A DNA stretch of 64,000 bases from DASSFZ01 sp035292585 (lineage in GTDB: Bacteria; Chloroflexota; Anaerolineae; Fen-1058). The translations under genes and the position numbers were made by a program. Under the pieces are notes generated by a model, which worked only from the letters and a program-made list of their open reading frames with translations, did no database searches and was not told the DNA's origin. Numbering within the stretch: position 1 is the stretch's first letter; each line of letters begins with the position of its first letter. Positions 23,401 to 30,214 of this stretch are shown in pieces. The DNA lies in the NCBI GenBank assembly GCA_035292585.1, contig DATDPU010000120.1, forward strand, positions 1 through 64,000, read 5' to 3'.

Positions 23401-24817
23401 TCGAGGTGCCGTCAGCGTTGAGGTATTGGCCGCCGGGAACCGACGAGCGCACATCGACGCCGGGCGCAGCGACGTGCGGGCGAACCTGGCCCCACGGCGA
23501 CGGCCCGCGACTCGAAAAACTGGCGACATCGTCCTCGTTATCGATCGCGCCGACGGCAAACGCCTCAGGCAGCGCAGCCGGCGATCCCACACTGCCGGAG
23601 TCTGGGCCGTTATTGCCATTGCTGAACACGGCGAAGATGCCCGCGTTGCGCAGCGCGCGCAGATCGTTTTGGAAGGTCGTATCCGCAGACAGCGTGTTGC
23701 CCCACGAGTTGTTCAGCACGTCCGGCGCGAGCGCGGGGTCGCCGTTGGGCGCAAGCACCCACTGAAAGCCCGCGTGGATCCACGAATCGTAACCAAAGCC
23801 GGCAGCGTCCAGGACGCGGGCGGCGATCCATTTCGCGCCGGGCGCAACGCCGATCCCGCCCGACCCGACGAGGGTGCCCATCGTGTGCGTGCCGTGGCCG
23901 TGCAGATCGATGGGGTACAGCCCGCCGCCATCCGTGGCGTCAAACCAGTTGCCCAGGTCGTTGCGCACTCCTTTGTTGTAACCGCGATAAGCATCGCGCA
24001 GCGCGGGATGTTGCCAATCGACGCCGGTATCCAGGTTGGCGACGACGACGCCGGTACCGCTGATGTTCAACGTGTCCCACACGGCATCGGCGCGGATAGC
24101 ATGAATGCCCCACTCGACGGGGGAAAGAGTTAGTTGGTTAGTGAGTTGGATGCCCGATCGGCGCAGGTCTTTGACCGCGCCGCACGGGAGACCGCAGGTC
24201 TCCGCCGGGCCTCGGTCAGGAGACCTGCGGCCATCGAGGGTAGGAGTCCAATCGATCCATTGCCGATAGCGATCTTCGCGGATCAGCCCGATATCATCGC
24301 GCGTCGCGAGTGTCGTGATATCCTCGGCGACGACGTGAGCCGCCAGACCGTTGAAGATCCAGAAGGAGCGGACCTGGCTGGCCCGGCCGGCGAGCGCCTC
24401 GGCGCCGAGGAACGCGCGCACGTCCCGCTGCGACTGTGCAGCCGTCGCCTGCAACGCAGCGACGATCGCCTCGGCTCGATCGGCTCCGGTCACCCCGATC
24501 CAGCTTTGATCGAGATCGATCTGTTGCCGCATTTCGATAACGATCGGGAGTTGCTCGCCGGGTCTGGCTGCCAGGAGTCGTTTGCGCAACGCCGGGTCGA
24601 GTTTGCGCTGAATATCTTCGCCGGCCTGAGCAGTCTGCGAGAAACTCTCTGGTCTGTGTGCGCCGTATCCCACGGGGAGGTTGCGCACTGTCGCCGTGGT
24701 TACCTGGCTATCGGCCGCTTGCGCGAGCGGCAGGGCCAGCACGAGAGCGAGCAGGGCGATCAGCGCCGTGCTGACCAGCCGCAGGATCGGGTGTATTCGA
24801 ATATGCCGTTGACTCAT
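20417..24817 (-). CDS. Large secreted subtilisin-like serine protease (S8), multidomain
   Basis: A 1466-residue exported protease. The signal peptide is LVSTALIALLALVLALPLAQA. An I9-like propeptide is followed by the S8 domain with catalytic Asp in VANLDTGVDW (about 260), His in HGHGTHTMG (about 308) and Ser in GTSMAAPHVAG (about 470). Then come two carboxypeptidase-regulatory-like repeats (IGGVQVSMRSP; INGAIVVVNT), two GATase-like Rossmann segments (ILLVDSGPWYY; ALLVDDDRWYE) and CARDB/DUF11-type beta domains. ATG 24817 matches a normal signal peptide; upstream codons derive from a repeat. No sorting signal, so probably released. An in-frame insert at 24124-24240 lies between propeptide and catalytic domain. 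Confidence 0.92.
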   Translation of the reverse strand: MSQRHIRIHPILRLVSTALIALLALVLALPLAQAADSQVTTATVRNLPVGYGAHRPESFSQTAQAGEDIQRKLDPALRKRLLAARPGEQLPIVIEMRQQIDLDQSWIGVTGADRAEAIVAALQATAAQSQRDVRAFLGAEALAGRASQVRSFWIFNGLAAHVVAEDITTLATRDDIGLIREDRYRQWIDWTPTLDGRRSPDRGPAETCGLPCGAVKDLRRSGIQLTNQLTLSPVEWGIHAIRADAVWDTLNISGTGVVVANLDTGVDWQHPALRDAYRGYNKGVRNDLGNWFDATDGGGLYPIDLHGHGTHTMGTLVGSGGIGVAPGAKWIAARVLDAAGFGYDSWIHAGFQWVLAPNGDPALAPDVLNNSWGNTLSADTTFQNDLRALRNAGIFAVFSNGNNGPDSGSVGSPAALPEAFAVGAIDNEDDVASFSSRGPSPWGQVRPHVAAPGVDVRSSVPGGQYLNADGTSMAAPHVAGTIALLLSANPSLTITGTAFALTSTAVHLTTTIPNNDSGYGRIDAYAAVRAVASLGAISGTVTRSDTAAPIGGVQVSMRSPDGLAGATTTAANGRYALSLATSVYTVTASAFGYLTTTQTDVFVITDATTPLDFALTPLPSGQLRGSLTDAESGQPINGAIVVVNTPLTASANSAYSLTLPAGTYELRAIAAAHRVLTATVTITAGQTITRNFALPPAPTILLVDSGPWYYASQIGYYRAALDELGYTYAEHRVKDLSADVPTSNTLAPYDIVIWSAPQDSPGYIGAGNAISSYLSAGGALFLSGQDVGYWDGGLSLNWASYYPERLKALALQDDSGSRALTGASIFSGLSLIISGTGGADNQAYPDAIGSAEPDATAPAFYYDNGLLGAQTVGLCLPYRAVYLGFGYEAIGAAATRREVMSRTLAYFGLPRNTVGATLAAPDSVLVSPAGSRPTQTVRLRNIAESGITDTFSLTAQSPGWGVSLSNASIALAPCAARTVTVTISVPPGTPAHVTQAFTLSARSTLSPAVVVSDTFSVKSPAVALLVDDDRWYEVEAAYQTALISDGISFDRWNVPKSWAGPEALTPSVERLKWYPFVIWFTGYDWFQPLTANNEMTLTQYLNAGGRLFLSSQSHLSWSGLDSFNRVYLGTLDGGDVTTTLARSVSGGPLDGLDTFPLTYPFPNYSEVAAPYPTATIALVGSHGRPIALARENGRGKAMFFSFPFEALPEASRPVMLERIAGYLSWLGSSTVSADKTVVAPGSKVTLTIAVRNDGPAALSSVAFTATLPDGIALHSGNATWSGALAIGQALTTALGVELNGGLPSGSFVTIPVAFRDADHAITFRKDVRLGIERPDLSTRSIAVAANPAYSSGVVTWTLVARNTGLADAPSAAITGLLPLNLQPISGTVKASAGATTVFSSTVAWLGAIPAGGLVTLTYQMRVTPTLVDQLYFGGALFDDGAQLSQASTWLKTQPQRFYFPQIYKSR
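24124..24240 (-). repeat. Composite in-frame repeat insert in the subtilase gene
   Basis: It holds a TTAGTTGGTTAGTGAG run and a perfect 12-bp inverted repeat (CCGCAGGTCTCC at 24192-24203, GGAGACCTGCGG at 24219-24230). These encode IQLTNQLTLSP and SPDRGPAETCGLPCGAVKD. A related sequence (GGTCTCTGCCGGCCTCGGTC) lies between genes at 58374-58393. Confidence 0.7.
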
Positions 24818-24845
24818 AAATGAATGGCCTATCTCGATCCAAAAC

Positions 24846-24945
24846 AGCTCGCTCATGGACTGAACACGTGCAGGGTAGTCTAGGGCCTCGTGCCCGTGGC
24901 GCGCCCACAGCCCCACACGGGGGCGCAAGCAAGGGGCTAAGCGAC
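24846..24945. repeat. Diverged MITE-like core (termini type 2)
   Basis: It contains GTAGTCTAGGGCC and GGGGGCGCAAGCAAGGGGCTAA of the core. The left end (GCTCATGGACTGAACACGTG) is shared with the copy at 1528-1640 and not with copies A-C. It lies upstream of the subtilase signal peptide, so it could affect that promoter. Confidence 0.6.
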
Positions 24946-24970
24946 CCGTCATTTTCCCTGTGGTGGGGTA

Positions 24971-25145
24971 CTAGTACCCCGACCGCCTAATTCTGCGGGG
25001 TTGGGACGGCACAACCCTCTTCGCTGCGCTCGTGGGCAGGCCGCCGCCCTCTTTAGAAGGCAATGAAAGGCGGCGGCTGGCACTGCCGTCCGCCGCAGTT
25101 CAACTGCAGCGGGAACTACGCAACTTCAAGTTGTCGAAGTACTAG
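24971..25145. mobile_element. MITE-like element with CTAGTAC...CGAC termini
   Basis: Left CTAGTACCCCGACC and right GTCGAAGTACTAG form imperfect terminal inverted repeats around 175 bp of palindromic GC-rich DNA. A truncated relative is at 20300-20350. With 24846-24945 it fills most of the 510-base gap; bases 25146-25327 contain no recognised feature except the lipoprotein leader. Confidence 0.6.
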
Positions 25146-25327
25146 AGTGAGCGCGCCTGGCTTTTGCCGAACCCGGCAAGCATACACTAGACAGATGATA
25201 TACGCGAACCAGCTGTTGGTAGATCGCAATTGAATAACAGAATGAAGGGGAATGAACACGTGGTTTGACACCATTTGTACCGCGGTCTACAATGGCTGCG
25301 ACGTTTACTTTTCAGAGGATAGCCGGC

Positions 25328-26026
25328 ATGTCCCGTTTTTTTATTGGATTGTTGGGAGTTAGTTTAGCAATCCTTTCCGCTTGCAGCCCACCGCCGCCCG
25401 AGTTGCCGCCTGACGAAGTGGTGCAACGCGCGGCCAACGCTATGCTCGATCAGAGCGCGTTGCACTTCACGATCGCGATCGAAGGGAAGCCGGTGACGAT
25501 CAATTCCGCCTTGGGGTTGTCGCTGCGCTCGGCCGAGGGCCGCTTCGTGCGGCCCGATCGGATGGGCGTGCATTTGAAGATCGTCGCGTCGCTGGCCGCC
25601 ATCGAGGCCGATATGATCGCGCTCGGCGAGGAACAGTATCTCACGAATTTTCTGACGCAAGCGTGGGAGCCATTGCCCGCCGAGTTCGGCTTCAACCCGG
25701 CGGTGCTGTTCCACCCGGAGTTCGGGTTGGAGCAGACGCTCGCCGGCGGGCTGGATGGCGCAGCCAACGCCGGAGTCGAATCGATCGACGGCGCGCAGGT
25801 TTACCGTGTCCGGGGCAGCCTCGACGGCGCGCGCTTGCAGTTCATGAGCGGCGGGCTGATCAGCACCGGCCGCGTCGACGTGGACGTGTGGGTAGACGCG
25901 CAGACGTTCGTCGTGCGCCGCACCGTGTTGGTAGATGCGACTACGGACAGCGAGCAGCCTTCCACCTGGATTTTGACGTTCTCGAAGTTCGGCGAGCCGG
26001 CGTCGATCGAGAAACCAATCGAGTGA
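25328..26026 (+). CDS. LppX/LprG-like lipoprotein
   Basis: A 232-residue predicted lipoprotein. The signal peptide MSRFFIGLLGVSLAILSAC ends in a lipobox Cys. The mature part has the LppX_LprAFG look: VVQRAANAMLDQSALHFTI, VRPDRMGVHLKI, a central LPAEFGFNPAVLF loop and a C-terminal VDVDVWVDAQTFVVRRTVL strand pair. In actinobacteria this fold binds or moves lipids; the ligand here is unknown. I chose ATG 25328 because AGAGGA precedes it and it gives the shortest normal signal peptide. Confidence 0.8.
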   Translation: MSRFFIGLLGVSLAILSACSPPPPELPPDEVVQRAANAMLDQSALHFTIAIEGKPVTINSALGLSLRSAEGRFVRPDRMGVHLKIVASLAAIEADMIALGEEQYLTNFLTQAWEPLPAEFGFNPAVLFHPEFGLEQTLAGGLDGAANAGVESIDGAQVYRVRGSLDGARLQFMSGGLISTGRVDVDVWVDAQTFVVRRTVLVDATTDSEQPSTWILTFSKFGEPASIEKPIE

Positions 26027-26096
26027 GCGGTATGCAATTGGATAGCCTTCCACTGTGTACGTCGAGTATATGGTATGATTGAGCCGGAGGTTTGAG

Positions 26097-26258
26097 ATGA
26101 GCGAGCGCATTGTCGGCGGGTTGGCCGGCGGAATGACGCACGCCGAGATTATGCAAGAGTACGCTATCGATGAAGCGGACGTGCGAGCGGCGCTAAGTTA
26201 TGCAGCCGAACTGATTGAAACGGAAGAGTTTCACCCGCTGCCCGTTCCGGCAGAATAA
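26097..26258 (+). CDS. DUF433-type antitoxin, short form
   Basis: A 53-residue protein after GGAGG. GMTHAEIMQEYAIDEADVRA and ALSYAAELIE match the C-terminal two thirds of DUF433 antitoxins. The usual N-terminal strand (RI...DPxVxGGxPxIxGTRI) is cut to MSERIVGGLAGG. The family usually sits just upstream of a DUF5615 PIN-like toxin, and a remnant of one follows here. A -10-like TATGAT lies at 26074-26079. Confidence 0.72.
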   Translation: MSERIVGGLAGGMTHAEIMQEYAIDEADVRAALSYAAELIETEEFHPLPVPAE

Positions 26259-26259
26259 G

Positions 26260-26421
26260 CACATCGTTTTACATCTCCCTCGCAATGCGGGTATCCCTTT
26301 TATCAATCAATTGCTTGGCAGTTTTCTCGAGCAGCATGAGCTCTTAGCGAAATTGTCGGGCAAGCTCGCTATTGTCGAACCTGGACGCGTGAGGCTTCGC
26401 GGGACGGCAGGTTCGCGTTGA
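26260..26421 (+). pseudogene. Remnant of a DUF5615 PIN-like toxin
   Basis: Only the C-terminal part of a DUF5615-type protein can be read: VLHLPRNAGIPFINQLLGSF, then EQHELLAKLSGKLAIVEPGRVRLR. The N-terminus (usually FLADENI, with the catalytic acids) is absent. No start codon with ribosome-binding site precedes it in this frame other than one inside the antitoxin gene. The toxin has probably been inactivated by deletion. Confidence 0.65.
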
Positions 26422-26507
26422 GGTAGAAAATACTGACTCTTGATAGTTGGCGGTCTCCACGCCCTCTTTGCGAGCAGTCCACCCTCCAATTTCCAGCTTC
26501 CAACTCC

Positions 26508-28046
26508 ATGCGCCCACCCCGCCCTAACACCCTCATCGCCCTCGTCTCGGTTGCCATCTTCATCGGCGCGATGGACCTTACCGTCGCGTCGGCGTTCTTG
26601 CCGCAGGTCGTCGTCGATTTCGAGCTGAGCACGGAGCAGTTCGCGCTGGCCGGCTGGGTGGTGACGTTGTACCTGGCCGCGTATGCGGTGAGCATGACGT
26701 TTGCCGGCCGACTGAGCGATCTGTATGGCCGCCGCGCGGCCTACCTGGTCTGCCTGGTGATTTTCGTCATCGGCTCGGCGCTGGTCGCGCTGACACAACG
26801 CGTACCGATTGCGGCTTCGCTGGAGTGGCTGGTCGCCAGCCGCGTCGTCCAGGCGCTTGGCGCGGGCGCGATGGTGCCGGTGTCGATGGCGCTGGTGGGC
26901 GATCTGTATCCGCCGGAAAAGCGCGCCACGCCCCTCGGCTTCATCGCCGCCATCGATACTGCCGGTTGGGTCGTTGGTCATCTGTACGGCGGGATCATGA
27001 TCCGCGCCTTCACCGACTGGCGCCTCATCTTCTGGCTGAACATCCCGATCGGCCTCCTGGCCTTCATTCTGTGCGCGCGCGCGCTGCGCGACGTGCCGCG
27101 ACCGCAGGCGACCGGACGACTGGACGTGATCGGCGCCACGTTGATCGGCGCGGCGCTGGCGGCATTCAACATTGGTGTGGGCGGCGGAGCGGAATCGGGC
27201 GCGGTCTCGCAGTTTGTCGAGCAGGCCCCGCCCTCGTACCAGACACCGCTGCTGATTGCGTCGATCCTCTTGTTCGTCACATTCGTCGCCTGGGAACTGC
27301 GCACGCGCGAGCCGCTGCTCGATCTGCGCCTGTTCCGCCAACGCACGTTTACCGGCGCGGCGCTGACCAACTTGCTCGTCGGCTTCGTGCTGATCGTCGC
27401 GCTGGGCCTGGCGCCGTTGTTCATCAACGCCGTCATCGCGTCGAACCAGCCCGGCGCAACCGCCGACCAGATTCTCAGCGATGGCGCATGGTACACCGGC
27501 TGGGTGCTGTCGGGACTGACCGTGACGATGGCGTTAATGTCAGCCTTCATCGGCCGGATTGTCGAGCGGCGCGGTTATCGCGTGCCGGCGGTGATCGGCC
27601 TGCTCGTTGGGGCGCTTGGCTTCTGGATCGCCAGCCGGTGGACAGTGAACACGACGTATGTCGAGATGTTGCCCGGTTTGATGGTGGCGGGGCTGGGGCT
27701 GGGCATGGTGCTCTCGCCGATTGCCACGGCGGTGATCAACCTGGCGCCCGCGCACGAGCGTGGGGTGGCTTCGGCGCTGGTGATCATTTTGCGCCTGGTC
27801 GGCATGAGCCTGGGCGGATCGATTGTGTTGACCTGGGGCACGCAACGAGTGCAGCAGTTGACGGCGGAGCTGGCGGCCGGCTCGAGTTTGAGCGACGTGA
27901 ATGCGTTTGAGATCTTTCGGCAGGCGACGGCGCAGGCGGTGAACGAATCCTTCCTACTTTTTGCAACGAGTGTGTGTGTTATTGGCGTGATAGCGGCATG
28001 GCAAATGATGGCAACGCATCCTCCAAGTAGCGAATTAGCAAACTAA
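26508..28046 (+). CDS. MFS drug:H+ antiporter, DHA2 (EmrB/QacA) type
   Basis: A 512-residue exporter with about 14 membrane helices. Motif A is visible as GRLSDLYGRRAA after the second helix, motif B/C as RVVQALGAGAMVPV and GFIAAIDTAGWVVGHLYGG. The pair of extra central helices (LLIASILLFVTFVAWEL) and the later FINAVIASNQPGATADQ loop are typical of DHA2. It would export small lipophilic compounds using the proton gradient; the substrate cannot be told. A copy of the CTCCAATTTCCAGCTTCCAA repeat directly abuts the start codon, with no Shine-Dalgarno. No local regulator gene is visible. Confidence 0.88.
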   Translation: MRPPRPNTLIALVSVAIFIGAMDLTVASAFLPQVVVDFELSTEQFALAGWVVTLYLAAYAVSMTFAGRLSDLYGRRAAYLVCLVIFVIGSALVALTQRVPIAASLEWLVASRVVQALGAGAMVPVSMALVGDLYPPEKRATPLGFIAAIDTAGWVVGHLYGGIMIRAFTDWRLIFWLNIPIGLLAFILCARALRDVPRPQATGRLDVIGATLIGAALAAFNIGVGGGAESGAVSQFVEQAPPSYQTPLLIASILLFVTFVAWELRTREPLLDLRLFRQRTFTGAALTNLLVGFVLIVALGLAPLFINAVIASNQPGATADQILSDGAWYTGWVLSGLTVTMALMSAFIGRIVERRGYRVPAVIGLLVGALGFWIASRWTVNTTYVEMLPGLMVAGLGLGMVLSPIATAVINLAPAHERGVASALVIILRLVGMSLGGSIVLTWGTQRVQQLTAELAAGSSLSDVNAFEIFRQATAQAVNESFLLFATSVCVIGVIAAWQMMATHPPSSELAN

Positions 28047-28143
28047 CGAACGATCAAACTATCAAACTAACCCCGCACTCACGTGCTTGTACGAACTGGT
28101 GGTGTACTTCACAATGAGTTTGTGTTACACTGCTTTCCGGTAA

Positions 28144-28226
28144 GATCGAGACCAGCCAGGAGGAGGCGGAGTCCGCTCTCAGCCGGCGGGACACCCCAGG
28201 TATCAGGTCGGCTTGAAGTCTCGATC
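28144..28226 (+). promoter_or_regulatory. Candidate structured leader of the DUF3352 genes
   Basis: GATCGAGAC (28144-28152) and GTCTCGATC (28218-28226) form a perfect 9-bp stem closing about 65 bases that contain a GCGGAGTCCGC hairpin and CAGCCGGCGGG. The 3' arm directly abuts the GGGAG ribosome-binding site (28227-28231). It matches no riboswitch class I know. Confidence 0.4.
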
Positions 28227-28240
28227 GGGAGTCAAGAAAC

Positions 28241-30148
28241 GTGATGCAAGAACCGCAAGTTGATAACGAGTCCGTCGAGTTTGAAGTCAAGCCGCACGTG
28301 CCGCGCCTGCGCGGCAAGACGTTAGGCCTGGCCGTGTTGGGCCTGGTGGTGCTGGTCGCCGCTGGGGTAACCGCACTGGTGTTAGTCGGCTCGGCCATCG
28401 GCCCCGATGAGCCGCTGGCGCAAGTCATGCCCTCGAACACAATCCTGTATTTCTCGATGGCGACGCACCCCGAGCAGCAGCCGAACTTCGAGGCCGTGGC
28501 CAGGGCGTGGCAAAGCTCGAAAGGAGCGGAGCAGATCGAGGATGCGTTGAGCTCGGCGCTCACCTTCGCCGGTTTCGACTGGGAGAAGGATATCCTACCC
28601 TGGCTGGGCGATCGGGTGGCGGCCGGCCTCATCGACATGGGCGGCTACGAGCTGGCTGCCGAACCGACCGACAGCAGCTTCAGCCCGGGGCGCTATCGTG
28701 AGCCGTTCTTTGTGCTGGCGGTGCAGACGCGCGATAAAGCCAAATCGGATGCGTTTCTGGCCGACTTCCGATCGCAGCGTGAAAGCGGTTTGTCCGGCGA
28801 CAGCGCGATCAAGGACGAAACGTATCGGGACATCCCGATCGTCTACGTCCAAAACGATTGGGATTACGCGCCTTACGGCGAAGCCTACGCGACCATCGAT
28901 GATGTGATCGTACTGACGATCGGGCCGGACAACTTGAAGCAGGTGATCGATACCGCGCTGGATCAAACGGGCCTGGCGGTCAGCGAGAACTTCAAGACGA
29001 CGCTGAAGGCTCTGCCCGCTCCGAACGTGGGCACGCTGTATATGGATTACGCCAAGTATATCGATCAAACATTGGCGGCCAATCAGACTGCGGAAATCTT
29101 TTACAACATCACCTCGAATATTACCGGTGATGATGAAGAGGCGGCCAAGCGGCTGGCAGAGCAACAGCGCCGCAATGATGAACAGCGTGAACGCATGCGC
29201 GAGATGATGCAAGTGCTCGGTGGGATGGGCGTGGCCATGACGTATGAGCCGGGTGGCATTCGCTTCGATATGGCTATGCAGTACTTCCCCGATCGAGCGC
29301 CTGAGAGTATGCGTGCGCTGTATAACCTCGACTTTCCACCGGCATCCAATCGTATCTTCGACTCGATTCCCGCGCCGGCGGTGATGGCGCTGAATACGAA
29401 CTTCAGCATGTTTGCCGGTACCTGGCAGGCGCTGCTCGATAACCCCGATTGGCTTCAGACCGGCTTCGGCAACTATCCAGGCGCAGTAGACGTGGCCGGA
29501 CAGCTCGAAGAGTTTGAACAGTCTGCCGGCGTCAAGCTGGGCGCCGACTTGTTCGAGCTGTTCAACGGCGAGTTTGCCTTTGTCCTGCTGCCGAAAGCGG
29601 AGACAGCGGCTCCCGCGCTCGACGAGCCCTATTCGTACTTCCCGCGCGCGCCGCTTGAGCTGGCGGCGATGCTGGATGCATCCGATGCCGCCCATGCAAC
29701 CGATAGCCTGGACAAGCTGCTGCGCGCTGTGATCGACCGTAGCGGCGGCGGTGTATCGGTACAGCCGCTGAGTGGTTTGCCCTATTCCGTTTTGACCGAT
29801 GCCGAAGGCGGTGTGGTGCTGGCCTACGGCGTCGTCGATGGCCGACTGGTGATCGGTTCCAATTCCGACACGCTGCTCGCCATCGATCAGGCTGATCAGG
29901 CCGCGCTCTCCGCGGACGAGACGTTCAAGACGGCGATGGGCGTGCTGCCGGCTAACCGGTTCTCAAGCGGTTACGTTCAACTCCAGCCAATATGGGATTG
30001 GATGGCCTCGTCTATGGGTTCGCAACCGTGCGAGGCGTGCGACTATCTGCGGCCATTCAAGTGGCTCTCACTTGCCAGCGAGACGCCGGACAAAGCGGCC
30101 GGCCTCCAACGCGGGATGCTGTACCTCGCCCTCGAACCGGCAAAATAA
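28241..30148 (+). CDS. DUF3352 membrane-anchored protein, copy 1
   Basis: A 635-residue protein with one N-terminal membrane helix (LGLAVLGLVVLVAAGVTALV, about residues 28-50) and a large extracytoplasmic part with DUF3352 character. MPSNTILYFSMATHPEQQPN, FDWEKDILPWLGDRVAAGL and repeated AP...TLYMDYAKY and SADETFKTAMGVLPAN blocks are visible. Function unknown. GTG at 28241 is preceded by GGGAG nine bases away; ATG 28244 is a close alternative. It is a diverged tandem paralogue of the next gene. A C-terminal CEACDYL pair of cysteines is shared with the neighbour (CTVCPLF). Confidence 0.82.
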   Translation: MMQEPQVDNESVEFEVKPHVPRLRGKTLGLAVLGLVVLVAAGVTALVLVGSAIGPDEPLAQVMPSNTILYFSMATHPEQQPNFEAVARAWQSSKGAEQIEDALSSALTFAGFDWEKDILPWLGDRVAAGLIDMGGYELAAEPTDSSFSPGRYREPFFVLAVQTRDKAKSDAFLADFRSQRESGLSGDSAIKDETYRDIPIVYVQNDWDYAPYGEAYATIDDVIVLTIGPDNLKQVIDTALDQTGLAVSENFKTTLKALPAPNVGTLYMDYAKYIDQTLAANQTAEIFYNITSNITGDDEEAAKRLAEQQRRNDEQRERMREMMQVLGGMGVAMTYEPGGIRFDMAMQYFPDRAPESMRALYNLDFPPASNRIFDSIPAPAVMALNTNFSMFAGTWQALLDNPDWLQTGFGNYPGAVDVAGQLEEFEQSAGVKLGADLFELFNGEFAFVLLPKAETAAPALDEPYSYFPRAPLELAAMLDASDAAHATDSLDKLLRAVIDRSGGGVSVQPLSGLPYSVLTDAEGGVVLAYGVVDGRLVIGSNSDTLLAIDQADQAALSADETFKTAMGVLPANRFSSGYVQLQPIWDWMASSMGSQPCEACDYLRPFKWLSLASETPDKAAGLQRGMLYLALEPAK

Positions 30149-30168
30149 CTTCACCCTCCCTTACCCCG

Positions 30169-30194
30169 ACCCTCCCCGGTAAAACGGGGAGGGT
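30169..30194 (+). repeat. Hairpin ACCCTCCCCG between the DUF3352 genes
   Basis: Perfect 10-bp arms (30169-30178, 30185-30194) with a 6-base loop lie in the 66 bases between the two genes. No U-tract follows, so it may tune expression of the second gene instead of ending transcription. Confidence 0.6.
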
Positions 30195-30214
30195 GAGCTC
30201 AACGGAGACAACTC

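Noticed and set aside
24818..24952. N-terminal extension of the subtilase frame
   Set aside because: It is translated from a dispersed repeat and would bury the signal peptide.
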